From: Chamaelirium japonicum
Lineage: Eukaryota > Streptophyta > Magnoliopsida > Liliales > Melanthiaceae
Assembly: GCA_947650365.1 (NCBI GenBank)
Contig: OX393550.1
Coordinates: 73,499,478 to 73,563,477 of the forward strand
Length of the DNA stretch: 64,000 nt
Direction: 5' to 3'
Each line of letters starts with the position of its first letter. Within the stretch, counting starts at the first letter, position 1. Below the pieces are notes generated by a model. The model was not told where the DNA came from, ran no database searches, and was given only the letters and a program-made list of their open reading frames with translations. Positions 38,501 to 52,384 of this stretch are shown piece after piece. Made by a program: the position numbers and the translations under genes.

Positions 38501-38730
38501 TACCATATCCCGACGTATCGGCTGGTGGACTTGCCGGGGCTGAAGAATCCCAGCTCGAAGATGCGGCCAGCGGAGACTATGGTTTGTCCGTCGAGGAGGG
38601 ATTGGCCTTGTGCTATGGTGTCTGTTGCATGAGAGAAGGGAGAGCTGCAATGGGAGAAGAGAAAGAAGCAAAGGAGGAGGAGGAGGGGGAGAAGTCTTTC
38701 CTTGTTGACATTATAACGAATAGAAGCCAT
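35563..38730 (-). CDS. G-type lectin S-receptor-like serine/threonine kinase, copy B
   Basis: Plasma-membrane receptor kinase; ligand unknown. Seven exons by GT-AG sites: 38730-37410, 37292-37188, 37087-36867, 36772-36562, 36419-36182, 36101-35951, 35871-35563. They sum to 2,556 bp and 851 residues without a stop. Order: signal peptide (about 1-35, Leu-rich), B-lectin domain (about 36-155), S-locus glycoprotein domain with WRSGLWNG, a Cys-rich EGF/PAN part ([12 protein letters not shown] near 400), one membrane helix (about 446-466), then kinase. [10 protein letters not shown] is 540-549, the ATP-binding Lys 561, HRDLK 656-660 with catalytic Asp 658, and DFG 676-678. Seven exons and this order are usual for the S-domain family (SD1/B120 type). 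The start at 38730 was chosen over an upstream ATG at 38754 because it gives a better signal peptide and is shared with copies C and D. It looks intact. Exact lectin and PAN limits are approximate. Confidence 0.9.
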
Positions 38731-39460
38731 GCATGTAACAGAAATTGTAATCAAAACCTTTGGAACTTCATTTGGATCCTTAAAGAAAATCCCTCCTCAG
38801 AGAGTTCCAAAAAAACGAAGGATTGAAAGCATTCAAAGTTGGTGAGTTCAAACTGCGGTCAAAGCATTGAATCTTCTCTAGTCGGTCGGTGGACCGAGCA
38901 TCACCACCGCATGGAGCCGGCCGGAGTCCGATTGACTTTCGGGTCACCTGCCATCCTGCGGCTGTGATGCACGAGAGCGCACCAACCGGGCCGACCGTTT
39001 GGAGAAGACCTAAACTCTAAACAATTCTTCACCAATTTTTCTTGGAGACAGGTGCAAAGAAAAAATAAAAAATTGCCGGTGACTATCTGCCGCCAATAGT
39101 CCCCGATACAATTTTTTTTACGGTGGGTTAGGGTTTTAGTGACGAGGAAGAAAGATGAGAATGAAAAGTAAGAAGGGGAGGAGGAGGAGGGAGGGGGCAA
39201 TGGGTTGCATGGGAATAGATTTGTAGTTTTAATCTGCTGGATCTTATTACTGCAAGAATTTGATATCGAGATTCACGATGAGAAGGGTTCGGAGAACGTC
39301 GTATTTGACCATTTGTCACGATTGATAGTTGATTCATTGAGTCTTTATTCATTTCTGAAAGTTTTCCTGATGAACAATTGATGCATATCTCGATCTCCTA
39401 CCCGTGTTCCTTGATCTTGTTAACTATCTTGCCACGGAACAAATGCCGGAATCTTGGATT
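38731..39460. other. 5' flank of receptor kinase B with a gypsy relic end
   Basis: Holds the promoter side of copy B and matches, in pieces, 27-301, 3746-3777, 6881-7069 and 19502-19650. The part from about 39297 is the start of the gypsy relic also seen at 19502. It shows the empty target sites for the elements at 3778 and 7070. I could not place a TATA box reliably. Confidence 0.6.
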
Positions 39461-39465
39461 GTGGC

Positions 39466-39469
<4 letters not shown>

Positions 39470-39513
<44 letters not shown>
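39470..39513. repeat. (GA)n microsatellite
   Basis: GA run of about 44 bp. The paralogy with the region at 19502 stops here. Confidence 0.9.
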
Positions 39514-39514
<1 letters not shown>

Positions 39515-39515
<1 letters not shown>

Positions 39516-40440
39516 GTCTTAACTCTTGCATTAGGCCGTAGCCACATATAAATATACAAGGATACGTAAAGCCATATGTAACCTATCGTGTGGTAGTGTG
39601 TGACCTAGCATATAGCCACTTGTAACCTACAATATACATACTAACACCCTCCCCTCAAATTCATGGTGGGTCAAACAATGAGAGTTTGCTAATAAAAAAC
39701 TAAAAGCGCGACAAAAGGTTTGACTTTGTGAAGAAGTCAACAATCTTTTCTGTAGAGGAGACAGATGAAAGAGATAGTTCTAGCTTCATATATCTCCTTG
39801 GAGAAGCAGCAGTCGAGCTCGATGTGTTTCATCCTCTCATGAAAGACCGGATTGCTAACAATCTGTATAACACTATTGTTTTCATAATGGAGGACTGTAG
39901 GACCATAAATCTCAACACCTAGATCCCCGTCTGAGGTGAACAATCTCCTTAGTGGTAGTAGTCATGGCCTTAAACTCTATCTCAGTACTGGAAAGAGAGA
40001 CAACCTTCTGCTTCTTACTCTTCTAGGAGATAAGAGAGTCACATAGGAGCAGGCTACTTCCAGTAGTCAACTGGCGAGTAGATGATCACCAGCCCAGTCA
40101 ACATCCGAGTATACATAAAGAATGAGAATAGAGGTCGAGGAGAGGAGAAGTGACCGAATGATGGTTCCCCGAAGATATCGAAAAGCCTGTAGAAGAGCAC
40201 CATATTAAGTGGAGCGAGGTGTATCCACAAATTGACTAAGGATTCTGATAGCATGAGCAAAATTAGGCCAAGAGATGCAAAGATAGACCAACTGACTAAC
40301 AAACTCTCTCATCTGGTAGGATCAGGAAGAGCCTCTCCATCTTTTGGCCAAAGCTTTACATGAAGCTCGAGTGATGTGTCAATAGTCTCCATCTTTTGGG
40401 CCTTTTCTCTTTCCCCCTCTGCTTTTTTTTTTTTTGAGAG
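39515..40440 (-). mobile_element. Ty1/copia relic (3' part of pol and LTR fragment)
   Basis: On the minus strand there are remains of the RT/RNase H end of a copia polyprotein (NPVFHERMKHIELDC near 39835), followed by a purine tract (plus-strand ccctcccctcaa near 39649) and a short LTR-like stretch to about 39515. It is heavily broken, with no intact 5' part, and lies between copies B and C. Confidence 0.75.
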
Positions 40441-40617
40441 GGCTTTGTTAGAGTGATAAGGATATCAAATTTTAATTTGTATTCTCTTGTAATAGTGAAA
40501 TTCCAATATCATTGTTGCCATTGCGTAGTTTGATTCTGCTGTTTTAGTGCTAAGTCAAAATATAACATTTAATTTTGTCTATGCCATTTACAAATATACA
40601 TTCTATTCTCATAATTT

Positions 40618-43772
<3,155 letters not shown>

Positions 43773-44350
43773 GCGAGTAACAGAAATTGCAATCAACACC
43801 TTTGGGACTTCATTCGTAATGGATGAGAAATTGAAATCAATTCATGAGAGCTTCGATCAGAGTTTCTCCTCAGAGAGCTACAACTCCTATCCTTCAAGAA
43901 AATCCCCAAAGACCGAGTGATAGAATGTTCGCTCCGGCAGCTCGTGCCGCGCAACCTGCGGCGGCTCCTCGAGATCTGTCGTCGATCTCCTCAGATCGCG
44001 CCACCTGCCGCCGCCGCCGCCGCCGCCGCCGCCGCTTCCAGACCCTTCTCCACCGGCTTGAGCTACGTGAGCACGTCCACACCTTCTCCGTTGTCTCTTC
44101 CGGATCTGATTTCAAGCAAGTTGTTTGATTTTGTTCATCTGTTTCAGGTCGTGTTTTCGGTAATGACTCCCCCCCCCCCCGCGTGACCACGTCTCTCTCT
44201 CTCTCTCTCTCTTCCTATTTCTTTCCTGGGAAAATTGGGTCAAATTTATCTGTTTCTCTCTCTTTTCCTTTTTCTTTCTCGGAAAAATTGGGTCAAATTT
44301 ATACTACACCATTTGAAGTGAACTACGATGATGTGATTTTTATTTTTTAA
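43773..44350. other. 5' flank of receptor kinase C; GC-rich with GCC repeat
   Basis: Upstream of copy C lies a GC-rich stretch (about 43930-44130) with a GCC trinucleotide run near 44006-44034, then a C10 run near 44168 and a (CT)n run near 44190-44210. Short open frames exist on both strands, but none is recognisable and their Arg or Ala runs come from the GCC repeat. It could be the CpG-rich 5' end of a lost gene on the plus strand; unproven. Confidence 0.35.
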
Positions 44351-46346
44351 GAAATCTCTCTCAGTGAATGAGAGAAGAAGGGGTTCGACCTAGACCCTAA
44401 TCAGTAGATTAAGTAAGAAAGAAAATACAAGAAAAAATAAGAAAATGGTGGATAAACCACCCGTTATATCAAGAAATAAGGGAAATGAGAGAAGTCTTCG
44501 TAGAAGGAGTCAGCTACAGCATCCAGAGATGGGATAATGTCCTGAACGAATCCACCACTCTTTCTGTAGTAAGGAACTTTTGTTGGAAAGTCCATATGTT
44601 CCTCTTTAGCCATATTCCCCAGTTGATCGCTACTACTTATCAAGTTCACTTTGGTGAGAATTTTATCCTTAGTGGCTAGCCGCACAAAGATCTTTGCCTT
44701 GAGGGGACATTTAATTTTCCAGATGCTTCGCTAGGGGACAATTCACTCCTCCAAAGTGGATGAACTAGTAAAAGGAGCTCACCGAAAAATTACCATTCGT
44801 GATCCATCGCCAACTAACCGCATCCTAGCTCCTCTGTAAAGGAGATGGGATGCAGTAGAGCGAGGAGCTCGCCCAACTGAGGGATGATCAGCTCTGTCGA
44901 GAAAGGACTGGAGAATCTGGGATGCCAAGTTATAGAGGATCCCCTGACTAGGGCCTGAGATCTTACCAATGCCATCAAATTTGGGGCTAGGGCAACCAGT
45001 TCATGAAAAAAGAGTACAGAGAGGAAGCTCTCCATCCATATATCCTCCCAAAACCTGGTGTGCACGCCATTCCCAAGGATCAGTCTGTTCCCGCACTGAT
45101 AGATGGTGGATATTCGGTCGCTAGAACTGTAAGATAATACCCGAGATCCAAGAGCGATTGCGTGAAGAGGAAATAACCTCTTGAAGTACCTGCACTTGAC
45201 GACCTCCCTCCAAGAATCGCCCAAGGATTGTTGAAGCCTCCACCACCATTTTCCCAACATGGCTTGGTTAAAATCCCATAGATTGATAATCCCTAAATCC
45301 CTTGAGATTTAGATTTGCATGCTATGCCCCAACTCATAAGAGGGTTGGTCCCTGAGGTACCGTCTGCACCCCTCCACAAAGAAAGATCAACGTAATTTAT
45401 CAATCTTCTTAATAATCCAGATGGGGAGGGAGAAAAAGGAAAGGAAGTAGGTGGGAATGGTTGAGAGTACCGAATTCACAAGCGTCAGCCTTCCACATAT
45501 CGATAAGTGGTTCCCTTTCCATCTTGATAGGCGCTTCTCTACCCTCTAAATGAGTTCCAACCAAGCCTGCTTAAGGAGGCGTTGTCGGAGATAGGCAGGC
45601 CCATGTATTTCAGTGGTAGGGGTTTCTTTTGACAATGGAGAAGTTGGGCCAAGGTACTGCCCAACTGGTCATTGCCCCCCAATGAAATAGAGTGATGACT
45701 TGGAGAAGTTAATCTTCAGGCCTAAGGATAGCTGGAAACATCTAAGAAGAACCTTTAGGATGATGATTTCCTCATAATCCACCACGCAGAAAAGGAGAGT
45801 GTCATCCACGAAGTGGAGATTGGAGACATTCCAAGAGGTTCCTGAGATCCCCAATAGGAGACCCTGAGAGATGGTAGTCCGGATGAGGGTGTCGAAGATG
45901 TCAATAGCGAGAATGAAAAGGAAGTGAGAGAGAGAGCAACCCTGCTTTGCTCCTATATGCATAAAGAAGGTGCTCCCTCTGATATTATTGACGAGGCACA
46001 TTAGCTTGGAGGCGAAGAGGTTGCCCCAAATCCAGTTAAGCCACCTCCTCGAAAGTCCTTTCTGCGCCAGAGCTGACATCAAAAATCTCCAATCCAGCTT
46101 GTTAAAGGCCTTCTCGAAGTTGAGCTTCAAAAGAACAGCCTCCGAGCTGGATTCTCAAAGGTGGAAGAGAACTTCATGTATTGTGGCTCGTTGTCTAGGA
46201 TGTTTTTCCCCTTGATACAAGCGGATTGGGAGTGGTTGACTAGATCCGAGATGACCCTCGAAAGTCTGTTTGTGAGCTACCTTCGTGACTGCCTTATAGA
46301 GACAGTTGGACAGGCTGATGGGCCTGTAATCCCGGATGGAGCCAGC
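44351..46346 (-). mobile_element. LINE (non-LTR retrotransposon), 3' part, cut by copia copy 2
   Basis: On the minus strand the reverse transcriptase begins next to the copia LTR with the DYRPISLSN motif (about 46330-46305), followed by FEKAFNKLDW, GAKQGCSLSHFLF and the catalytic FVDDTLLF (45669-46130). Then comes a KYMGLPIS-type stretch, and finally the zf-RVT-like end (GNGVHTRFWEDIW, 44814-45260). Reading frames change several times and there are internal stops, so it is dead. The 3' end is near an A-rich tract (plus-strand tttttattttttaag at 44339). The 5' half (endonuclease) is missing here; it should lie past the right end of the copia element, outside the window. Confidence 0.85.
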
Positions 46347-47088
46347 TGTTGTAGCTCATGTGTCCTGAGCATGGATTTTCTGTATTAACATTAATAAAGA
46401 TGATTTTAGTTATTGCTTTAATTAGAATACTACTTTGGTATATATTAATACACAGATAATAAAGGACCCTAGGGAACATAGTAGGCCATTGAGGCGCATG
46501 GTGGATCCATGCTTAGGAGACCCAGTGGACCAGTTGTGTGTAGACCTAGATTAGTGTTCACAGCTTAGGTGATGCCGGTCGCTTCACCGAGAACAAGCTG
46601 TTGGCAAGTAGAGGATATAGTGAAGTCTCCACCACGGAAACGTGGGATTCCCATTCACCTGACCAAGCACGATGATCGTGTTGAACATGAACCAAGACAG
46701 TGCACAGTTCAGTGATTCAGACACTGGTGCATAAACCGCCTTACTACTATAGATAATCTGTCCTTAACCCTAAAGGACCATGTACACTGGGCCAACCAGT
46801 TGTGTGGTGCTTTAATGTGCCAACATGTGCGGACCTTCTATAGTCCAATACCACGGTACGTTGAGTTACCTGGCTGGCGCTTGAGTGGTATGTAATCCCT
46901 ACAGGTTATCCGACGTCCAGTGTTGGATGGGTATGTTTTGATAAGTCAATCTGTCCACATAGTTAACCCAGGCTTTGTGGTTGTCAGTAAGACTGATAAT
47001 GTTCCGGATGCTAGGCATAACACCGAAAGGTGTGTGGTGTTATAGATGACAAGTCATTAATTCCTAGTCAGATGATCGATCGGGATTT
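46347..47088 (+). repeat. 5' LTR of copia copy 2, left part
   Basis: Matches, in reverse, the outer part of the copy 1 LTRs (for example 18760-19496). It stops at gggattt, where the CACTA element starts. Confidence 0.9.
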
Positions 47089-47104
47089 CACTACGTCAAA
47101 ATGT

Positions 47105-47370
47105 TTTAAAAACAACGGCCCAAGGCCGTTGTTTTTCATATAATACAACGGCTATAAGCCTTCGTAAGGGCCGTCGTTTTTTAAGACGTGGTTTAATTAT
47201 ACGACGGCTCGAAACCGTTGTTTATTTCGTCGTATTTATACAACGGTTTTAAGCCGTCGTTATTATGTTTTATTACGACGGTTACCACTCGTAGTTTATT
47301 GAAGAAAATGAGTTGCAGCCGTCTATTTCTGTAGTTTAGAGACGGCTGTAGACCGTCGTTTGGACATACA
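47105..47370. repeat. Left subterminal repeats of the CACTA element
   Basis: Short motifs of the type acaacggc / gccgttgt / acgacgg recur about nine times in both orientations within 270 bp. In En/Spm such subterminal motifs bind the accessory transposon protein. Their role here is by analogy. Confidence 0.75.
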
Positions 47371-48260
47371 TAGGTTAAAAAAAAATACAGCAACAATTTT
47401 TCTTTGTTTATGTACACATGTACAGAACCACAAGAAGTACTCTGTTTACATATACATACAGATCCATAATGAATCCAAAAATATCAAAACATCCACAACA
47501 TGAAAATTAATTTTTAATTTCATAATATTCACCACATCCACTTTGTTCAAAAAAATATAACTGAAACAAATTCCATACTAATAGTTTAAACATAAGAATT
47601 GTCGGATTATTACATAACATTTCACATGACTTCTAAAAGCCAAGTCTATAAAGATAAGTAAACCACAAAGAAAGAAGGCCACACTATGATCTCTCCGGGT
47701 GCGCAATCGCCAAACGTAGCGCCTCCCCCATCAAGCAAAGTTTGACTGGCATCGGTAATATCCTCAAGCAAAACTTGTACTGTTGCATTATCAACTGTTG
47801 ACCCTGGAGCTGCATCGATAACCTTTCCTAGAGCAACAGTTGCCTTCTGAAAATTCTTCAAAACATATGGACCGGTCCGTATGGATGGTTGCTCCTCAAA
47901 TGAACTTTGGGGATGTGACGCCTACATAAGAACAATGATAGAAATTTATTATATCCCTCGATCATCAAATAAAGGACATGAGTACAAGACTTCAATTGGT
48001 ATCAAGGTACTTAGAAAAATAAAGATGATTTTCATACTTGCATAGAAGTACAAGGATTAAAATATGCATGTGATATGCAATACAAGATCACATCACAACT
48101 AAAACAAAGAGGATTCATGAGACAGAATGGGAATACATGGTCTTTTGGTTCGATTGAAGGCCTTTGGGTTGGTAATGTTTTAATATTGTGTATCCTTAGT
48201 ATTTACGTAGTTTACATACCCGGTGTATAAATTGACTTCCATGTAATTTGTCACTCTCAG

Positions 48261-48734
48261 TTACACAGTCGAAGCATTGGAAATGTTGCTGTTGCCCATG
48301 GCAAAAGATGCTACCGAAGCCCTTGGCTCAATGGGAAATAATGCTCCCTTGGCTGTAATGTCGAATAGAGAGAAGATTCCATTTGAGTATTTTAAACAGG
48401 TGTTTGCTCAAGTTACAAACAAACCCACCAATTGATCCAATTTGAGAAAAAATAGTTACATCTATGCAGTGCATGATAGGTCCGGAGGGGGATCTTACTG
48501 AAACCACTGAAGAGCAGTGTCATCGCCTCACATTGAAAGGGCCTATTCTATCCGTTGATGAAATGGAAGCTATTAAAAAGATGAACTATAGATGTTGGCG
48601 TAGTAAAGTACTTGATATCACTTATTCTAAAAAGCATGGTCGAAAAGGTTTAGAGGAGACTTTGGATAGGATCTGCTCTGAAGCTCGTTGTTCTATTCGT
48701 GAAGGATATACTACACTGGTGCTGTCAGACAGAG
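48261..48734 (+). pseudogene. Captured glutamate synthase exon (GOGAT, NADH type by recall)
   Basis: The plus strand encodes, with two disruptions, a segment matching plant glutamate synthase: [20 protein letters not shown], then [31 protein letters not shown], and in one open stretch from 48464 [20 protein letters not shown] and [13 protein letters not shown]. This is the central domain that joins the amidotransferase and the synthase parts. By memory it is closest to NADH-GOGAT (GLT1). It starts right after an intact acceptor (tctcag, 48255-48260) and ends at an intact donor (gag|gtaagg, 48735), so one exon with intron edges was taken as DNA. A 4-bp repeat near 48417 shifts the frame and a stop lies near 48450. 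It sits inside the CACTA transposon, opposite in strand to the transposon genes. Not a working enzyme. Confidence 0.88.
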
Positions 48735-49163
48735 GTAAGGGTTATCTATAGCTTAAGAGCTTAATTTTATTCATTCTTGCACAAATTTGTCAATTTAGAA
48801 AAAGGATAATATCATGAACTCCTTTCATAAATAAGATGCATCTATCTTGTTCTCATGTGTTTCAAGGAAAAAGTTGATCCATATCACTATTTTATGTTTC
48901 AAGAAAAAAGTTGATCCATATCACTATTTTATGTCACACTAAAAGAAGCCTTATAACCAAGTACATTAAAGCTCTGTTGATCATATCAAACAAAATTGCA
49001 GCTAACAATTTACCTGATGACTGTTGTCGGCATTGGACGAGTGATCCTGTTGTTTCTTATAAAGATCAACCTTCTTCTTAAGCTTCCGATACTCATTTTT
49101 ATTGCACTCCAGTCTCTCCCTATATCCACCCGAAGCAATAATTGTGGTTTTAGACACTCCACT

Positions 49164-49908
49164 TGTGACGACCAAGATCCAATAGGCCAATAGCCAAGAG
49201 CCAAGACTCCTGAGGCGGAAATGCCAAGATGGATGAGGTGAGGTGAGGTGTACAAGGCCATGAGTTAGCCCCACATCGCTTGGAGAGAAGGAGATCCTGA
49301 GCTACTTATATAATTTTCCCTCCCAAACATAGAAGACGCGTTTTAAAACCGTGCGCCGCTACGGATTTCGTAAGAACTCCGTAGTTAAGCGTGCTCGGGC
49401 GAGAGTAGTACCAGGATGGGTGACCTCCCTGGGAAGTTCTCGTGCTGGCACGGGCAAAACGAACAATATCTTGTGTGTTTGGGGTGGATGTTACAAAATG
49501 GTATCAGAGCCGGTTCTCCTCGCTATGGGGGGGTCTAACCCTACACGAGGACGTGTAGCCCTAAGGGGGGGTGGATTGTGACGACCAAGATCCAATAGGC
49601 CAATAGCCAAGAGCCAAGACTCCTGAGGCGAGAATGCCAAGATGGATGAGGTGAGATGAGGTGTACAAGGCCATGAGTTAGCCCCACATCGTTTGGAGAG
49701 AAGGAGATCCTGAGCTACTTATATAATTTCCCCTCCCAAACATAGAAGACACGTTTTAAAACCGTGCGCCGCTACGAATTTCGTAAAAACTCCGTAGTTA
49801 AGCGTGCTCGGGCGAGAGTAGTACCAGGATGGGTGACCTCCCTGGGAAGTACTCGTGCGGGCACGGGCAAAGCGGACAATATCTTGTGTGTTTGGGGCGG
49901 ATGTTACA
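49164..49908 (+). mobile_element. Cassandra-type TRIM retroelement with 5S rRNA-like LTRs
   Basis: Two 332-bp direct repeats (49164-49495 and 49577-49908), TGTGACG to GTTACA, surround an 81-bp core holding a primer-binding site (tggtatcagagcc at 49499) and a purine tract (aagggggggtgg). Inside each LTR is a 5S rRNA-like stretch (near 49371-49435 and 49784-49848) with gttaagcgtgctcgggcgag and ggatgggtgacc, the 5S internal promoter region. This combination defines Cassandra, a non-autonomous TRIM. It has no coding capacity. It is inserted in an exon of the CACTA second gene. A clean 5-bp target duplication is not visible; only ACT is shared. The LTRs are very similar, about a dozen differences by eye. 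Confidence 0.93.
49371..49435 (+). other. 5S rRNA-like sequence in Cassandra left LTR
   Basis: Matches the central and 3' part of plant 5S rRNA including the pol III internal control region (gaactccgtagttaagcg, then gatgggtgacctcc). It is part of an LTR and not a ribosomal gene. The second copy is at about 49784-49848. Confidence 0.88.
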
Positions 49909-51199
49909 AACTACCCATGGCTCGTACGCGTCCTCGATTGTCACGGCCAATGACCTTTCAAGTATACAAAATACGAGTTACTTATTAATAGTTACTTTAT
50001 AGTCATATAGACATTTACTTAAATTGATTACAAACCTGTGCAACCGGATTATGATTTAAGTCTCTAAATCCGACAGAGGGGTCTTCAGTAATTATTCTTT
50101 TGAGCTCAGTCTTAGAAATAAATAAATAGCTATTACTAAGTCGATAATGACATGCATGATAGTCAAAATAATATTACTATTGTATTAATCTTATTCATAC
50201 TGTATGCTCGGTGGAAGTAGGAGTTGGAGATGTCCCATCCTTTCGAGTATGTGTGGCTATGTATCTCTGTGTCCTATTGAGCGTAATACCAGGATTATTC
50301 TTCATCTACAAAATGTTAAATGTATAAATTAATATAGATGATAAAATCTTAAATTTTTTGACATGTATTCAAATTTATTAAGTCTTACCAGCTCATCTGC
50401 CGTACATGCAGCTCCCCGTCTGCCAGTCGTGTGGGGGCTATGCATCGCCTCTCTTGCTGTCTTCCCCCTTTCTCGAAGTATGTGATAGTCATCCGAGGAG
50501 CACATGTCGACGAACCACTCCCAGTCCTCCCGCCTGACATAAGATGGCACCTCTCTCTTCCTCTTTGCATTTGTGGCTTTGGTATCAATATACTTCTTAA
50601 CCAACTTGTGCTTCCACTCCTTCCATCGTTCATTGGCCTTTTTTAGGATCCAAGTGTGGTATAGTTCAGAAACAATAAATTCTCCCTATTGTAAATGATC
50701 ATATTTATCAGTAGTAAATAAATTGTTATAACTCAAATAGAAAGACTTTTTAATTTAACATGTATTTACCATCAATGAGTCCAATATCTGTTGTTTGCTT
50801 TCTTCTGGCACAGTACGCCAGGAATCATACGCAGGTGAGCAATGTATCCTTGCAAGCGATCCAATCCGTGATGTGAAGGCAGCTTTGTGCTCTCCTATTG
50901 CATGCCCATCTGTGTCCCATCGAACCCTTTTTCGAGTATCTACGATGTAAGACTAAGACATTATTAGAAAATTATTGCACAAATATTATTATGCTTATAT
51001 AAACAAGTGGTATTAAGTAAATATAAGACAATGATTACATTGATCATCGCTAATATCAGTACTCGATTGGCTATGTGTATCGACCACATCTGGTGAAATA
51101 GGTGGTGTTGAGGATGATGCACCACCATGTGTCATATCTCCTGAAATTTATAAAAATCCACTTATAAGAGTGTTATCAAATAAGAAACATTAATTTATA

Positions 51200-52130
51200 C
51201 ATGAACTGTCAATGTGAAAAAGCTAATTGTTAGCATGCTAGCAAGGAAGGGTTCAGTAGGAAAAAGCAAATTTAGGGAATGCCACATATTGAAGGTTCAG
51301 AAGGAAAGTAAAAGTCTATACATGCTAACATGTTTAAAGCCTTTGAATATACACTTTTCTGAAGGCTGCTCAGTTGAGGGCTTCCTTTTGACGCCTGGAT
51401 ATGGTAGTGGTCGCAATTTGGGAGATAGGCAATTTTTTTACGTAAATGATAGACCTGTTGATATGCCGAAGGTCAGCAAACTTGTAAATGAACTATATAG
51501 AAGTTCAAGTACCAGACAATATCCCATTGCAATCATGAACTTTATTATACCAACTTCGTCTTATGATGTTAATGTAACTCCAGATAAGAGGAAGATATTC
51601 TTTTCTGACGAGGGCTCCCTTGTGCTCTCCCTAAGAGAAGCTATGGAGAAGATATATGCTTCACATCATTGCAGTTATTCTATAAATAAAATCGAGGAGC
51701 CCAAGAAAGAATTAGATACTATTGAGTTGGATGTTTATCAAGAGAATCAGGATCACGCTGCAGCATCTAGACCTTTATCTCCTGAAGGTGTTGGGCAAAA
51801 AGAAGCGGCATGTAGTCAGAAGCTCATTGCAGATGATATTTCATCCGAGATGCTACAAGTGCAATCAGAAGTATGTGGAAACGGGAAATGTATATGGTAA
51901 CAAAAGCTCTCCATCAAAGGATTTGAATGTTAATATCTTTGAGATGAACAAATTTGAAAGTCGTTCTCACTCTCAGGATAAGCAGCCAAGTAGCGCCCCC
52001 ATGCCACATGAAAAGTTTGATGGGCAAACTCCTTTCCGCGCAAGATCAGTGAAGAAAGATTTCCAAAGAATGCAGGTTCCTGATGTACTTGTTCTCAAGT
52101 ATCTGACATTCAAGAAATCCAGTAAATTCT
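51200..52130 (+). pseudogene. Captured PMS1 (MutL-type mismatch repair) fragment
   Basis: An open frame at 51214-51900 contains VEGFLLTPGYGSGRNLGDRQ, FFYVNDRPVDMPKVSKLVNE, RQYPIAIMNFIIPTSSYDVN and VTPDKRKIFFSDEGS. These belong to the transducer (second) domain of plant PMS1, downstream of the ATPase domain. It continues into the Ser-rich linker; from about 51870 the linker is carried on in another frame to 52130 (SSPSKDLNVNIF, RSHSQDKQPSSAPM). The ATPase N-terminus and the C-terminal dimer/endonuclease domain are absent, and the first 35 or so residues of the frame fit PMS1 poorly and may be intron. It lies inside the CACTA element, convergent with the transposase gene ending at 52385. A hybrid transcript is possible; a functional repair protein is not. 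Confidence 0.88.
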
Positions 52131-52384
52131 AAAAAAGTAGAACCAGTTTGAGCATATTGATCAATAAAATTCCAATGTCAACAAAGTTTTATTTTTTGCA
52201 TCATCAGTTCCACAACCCATCATGAAATTCCAATATCTGTAGAGAAAGTAAGAGATATAATTAAGATCAATGTACAAAATAAAAAAACAAAAAGAGTCAG
52301 AAAGAAGAACAATGATTTCTATCTTAATTACCTCCGATTTTGAGTTCAACTCATAACCTTCGGATAGCGAATAGAAGACTGGTG

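Larger units (their letters stand above)
47646..51148 (-). pseudogene. CACTA second gene, Transposase_24-like (Ptta/En/Spm)
   Basis: Exons on the minus strand read by eye: about 51148-51035 (Ser/Thr/Pro-rich lead), 50945-50766 (RVRWDTDGHAIGEHKAAF, ending SWRTVPEESKQQILDSLM), 50690-50393 (ANERWKEWKHKL, VRREDWEWFVDMC, SPHTTGRRG), 50305-50185 (YIATHTRKDGTSPTPTS), 50110-50035, an exon split by the Cassandra insertion (49965-49909 and 49163-49010, GRVRAMGSGVSKT then a coiled coil-like YRERLECNKNEYRKLKKK), and a last exon 47930-47646 (GDCAPGEIIVWPSFF). This succession matches the usual second protein of plant CACTA elements, which helps transposition or binds the ends. The Cassandra insertion must disable it. 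The long intron before the last exon holds the glutamate synthase fragment. Boundaries are approximate. Confidence 0.75.

Noticed and set aside
37455-38826. Open frames antisense to the lectin exon of copy B (and their twins in copy C)
   Set aside because: They are shadows of a well-supported coding exon on the other strand.
43844-44190. A small gene with a poly-Arg or poly-Ala run
   Set aside because: The run is a GCC microsatellite and no homologous domain is recognisable on either strand.
48261-48734. A functional glutamate synthase gene
   Set aside because: Only one disrupted exon is present inside a transposon; both catalytic domains are absent.
49371-49848. Two possible 5S ribosomal RNA genes
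   Set aside because: Both are partial and sit at the same position in two direct LTRs with a primer-binding site between them. This is a Cassandra element.
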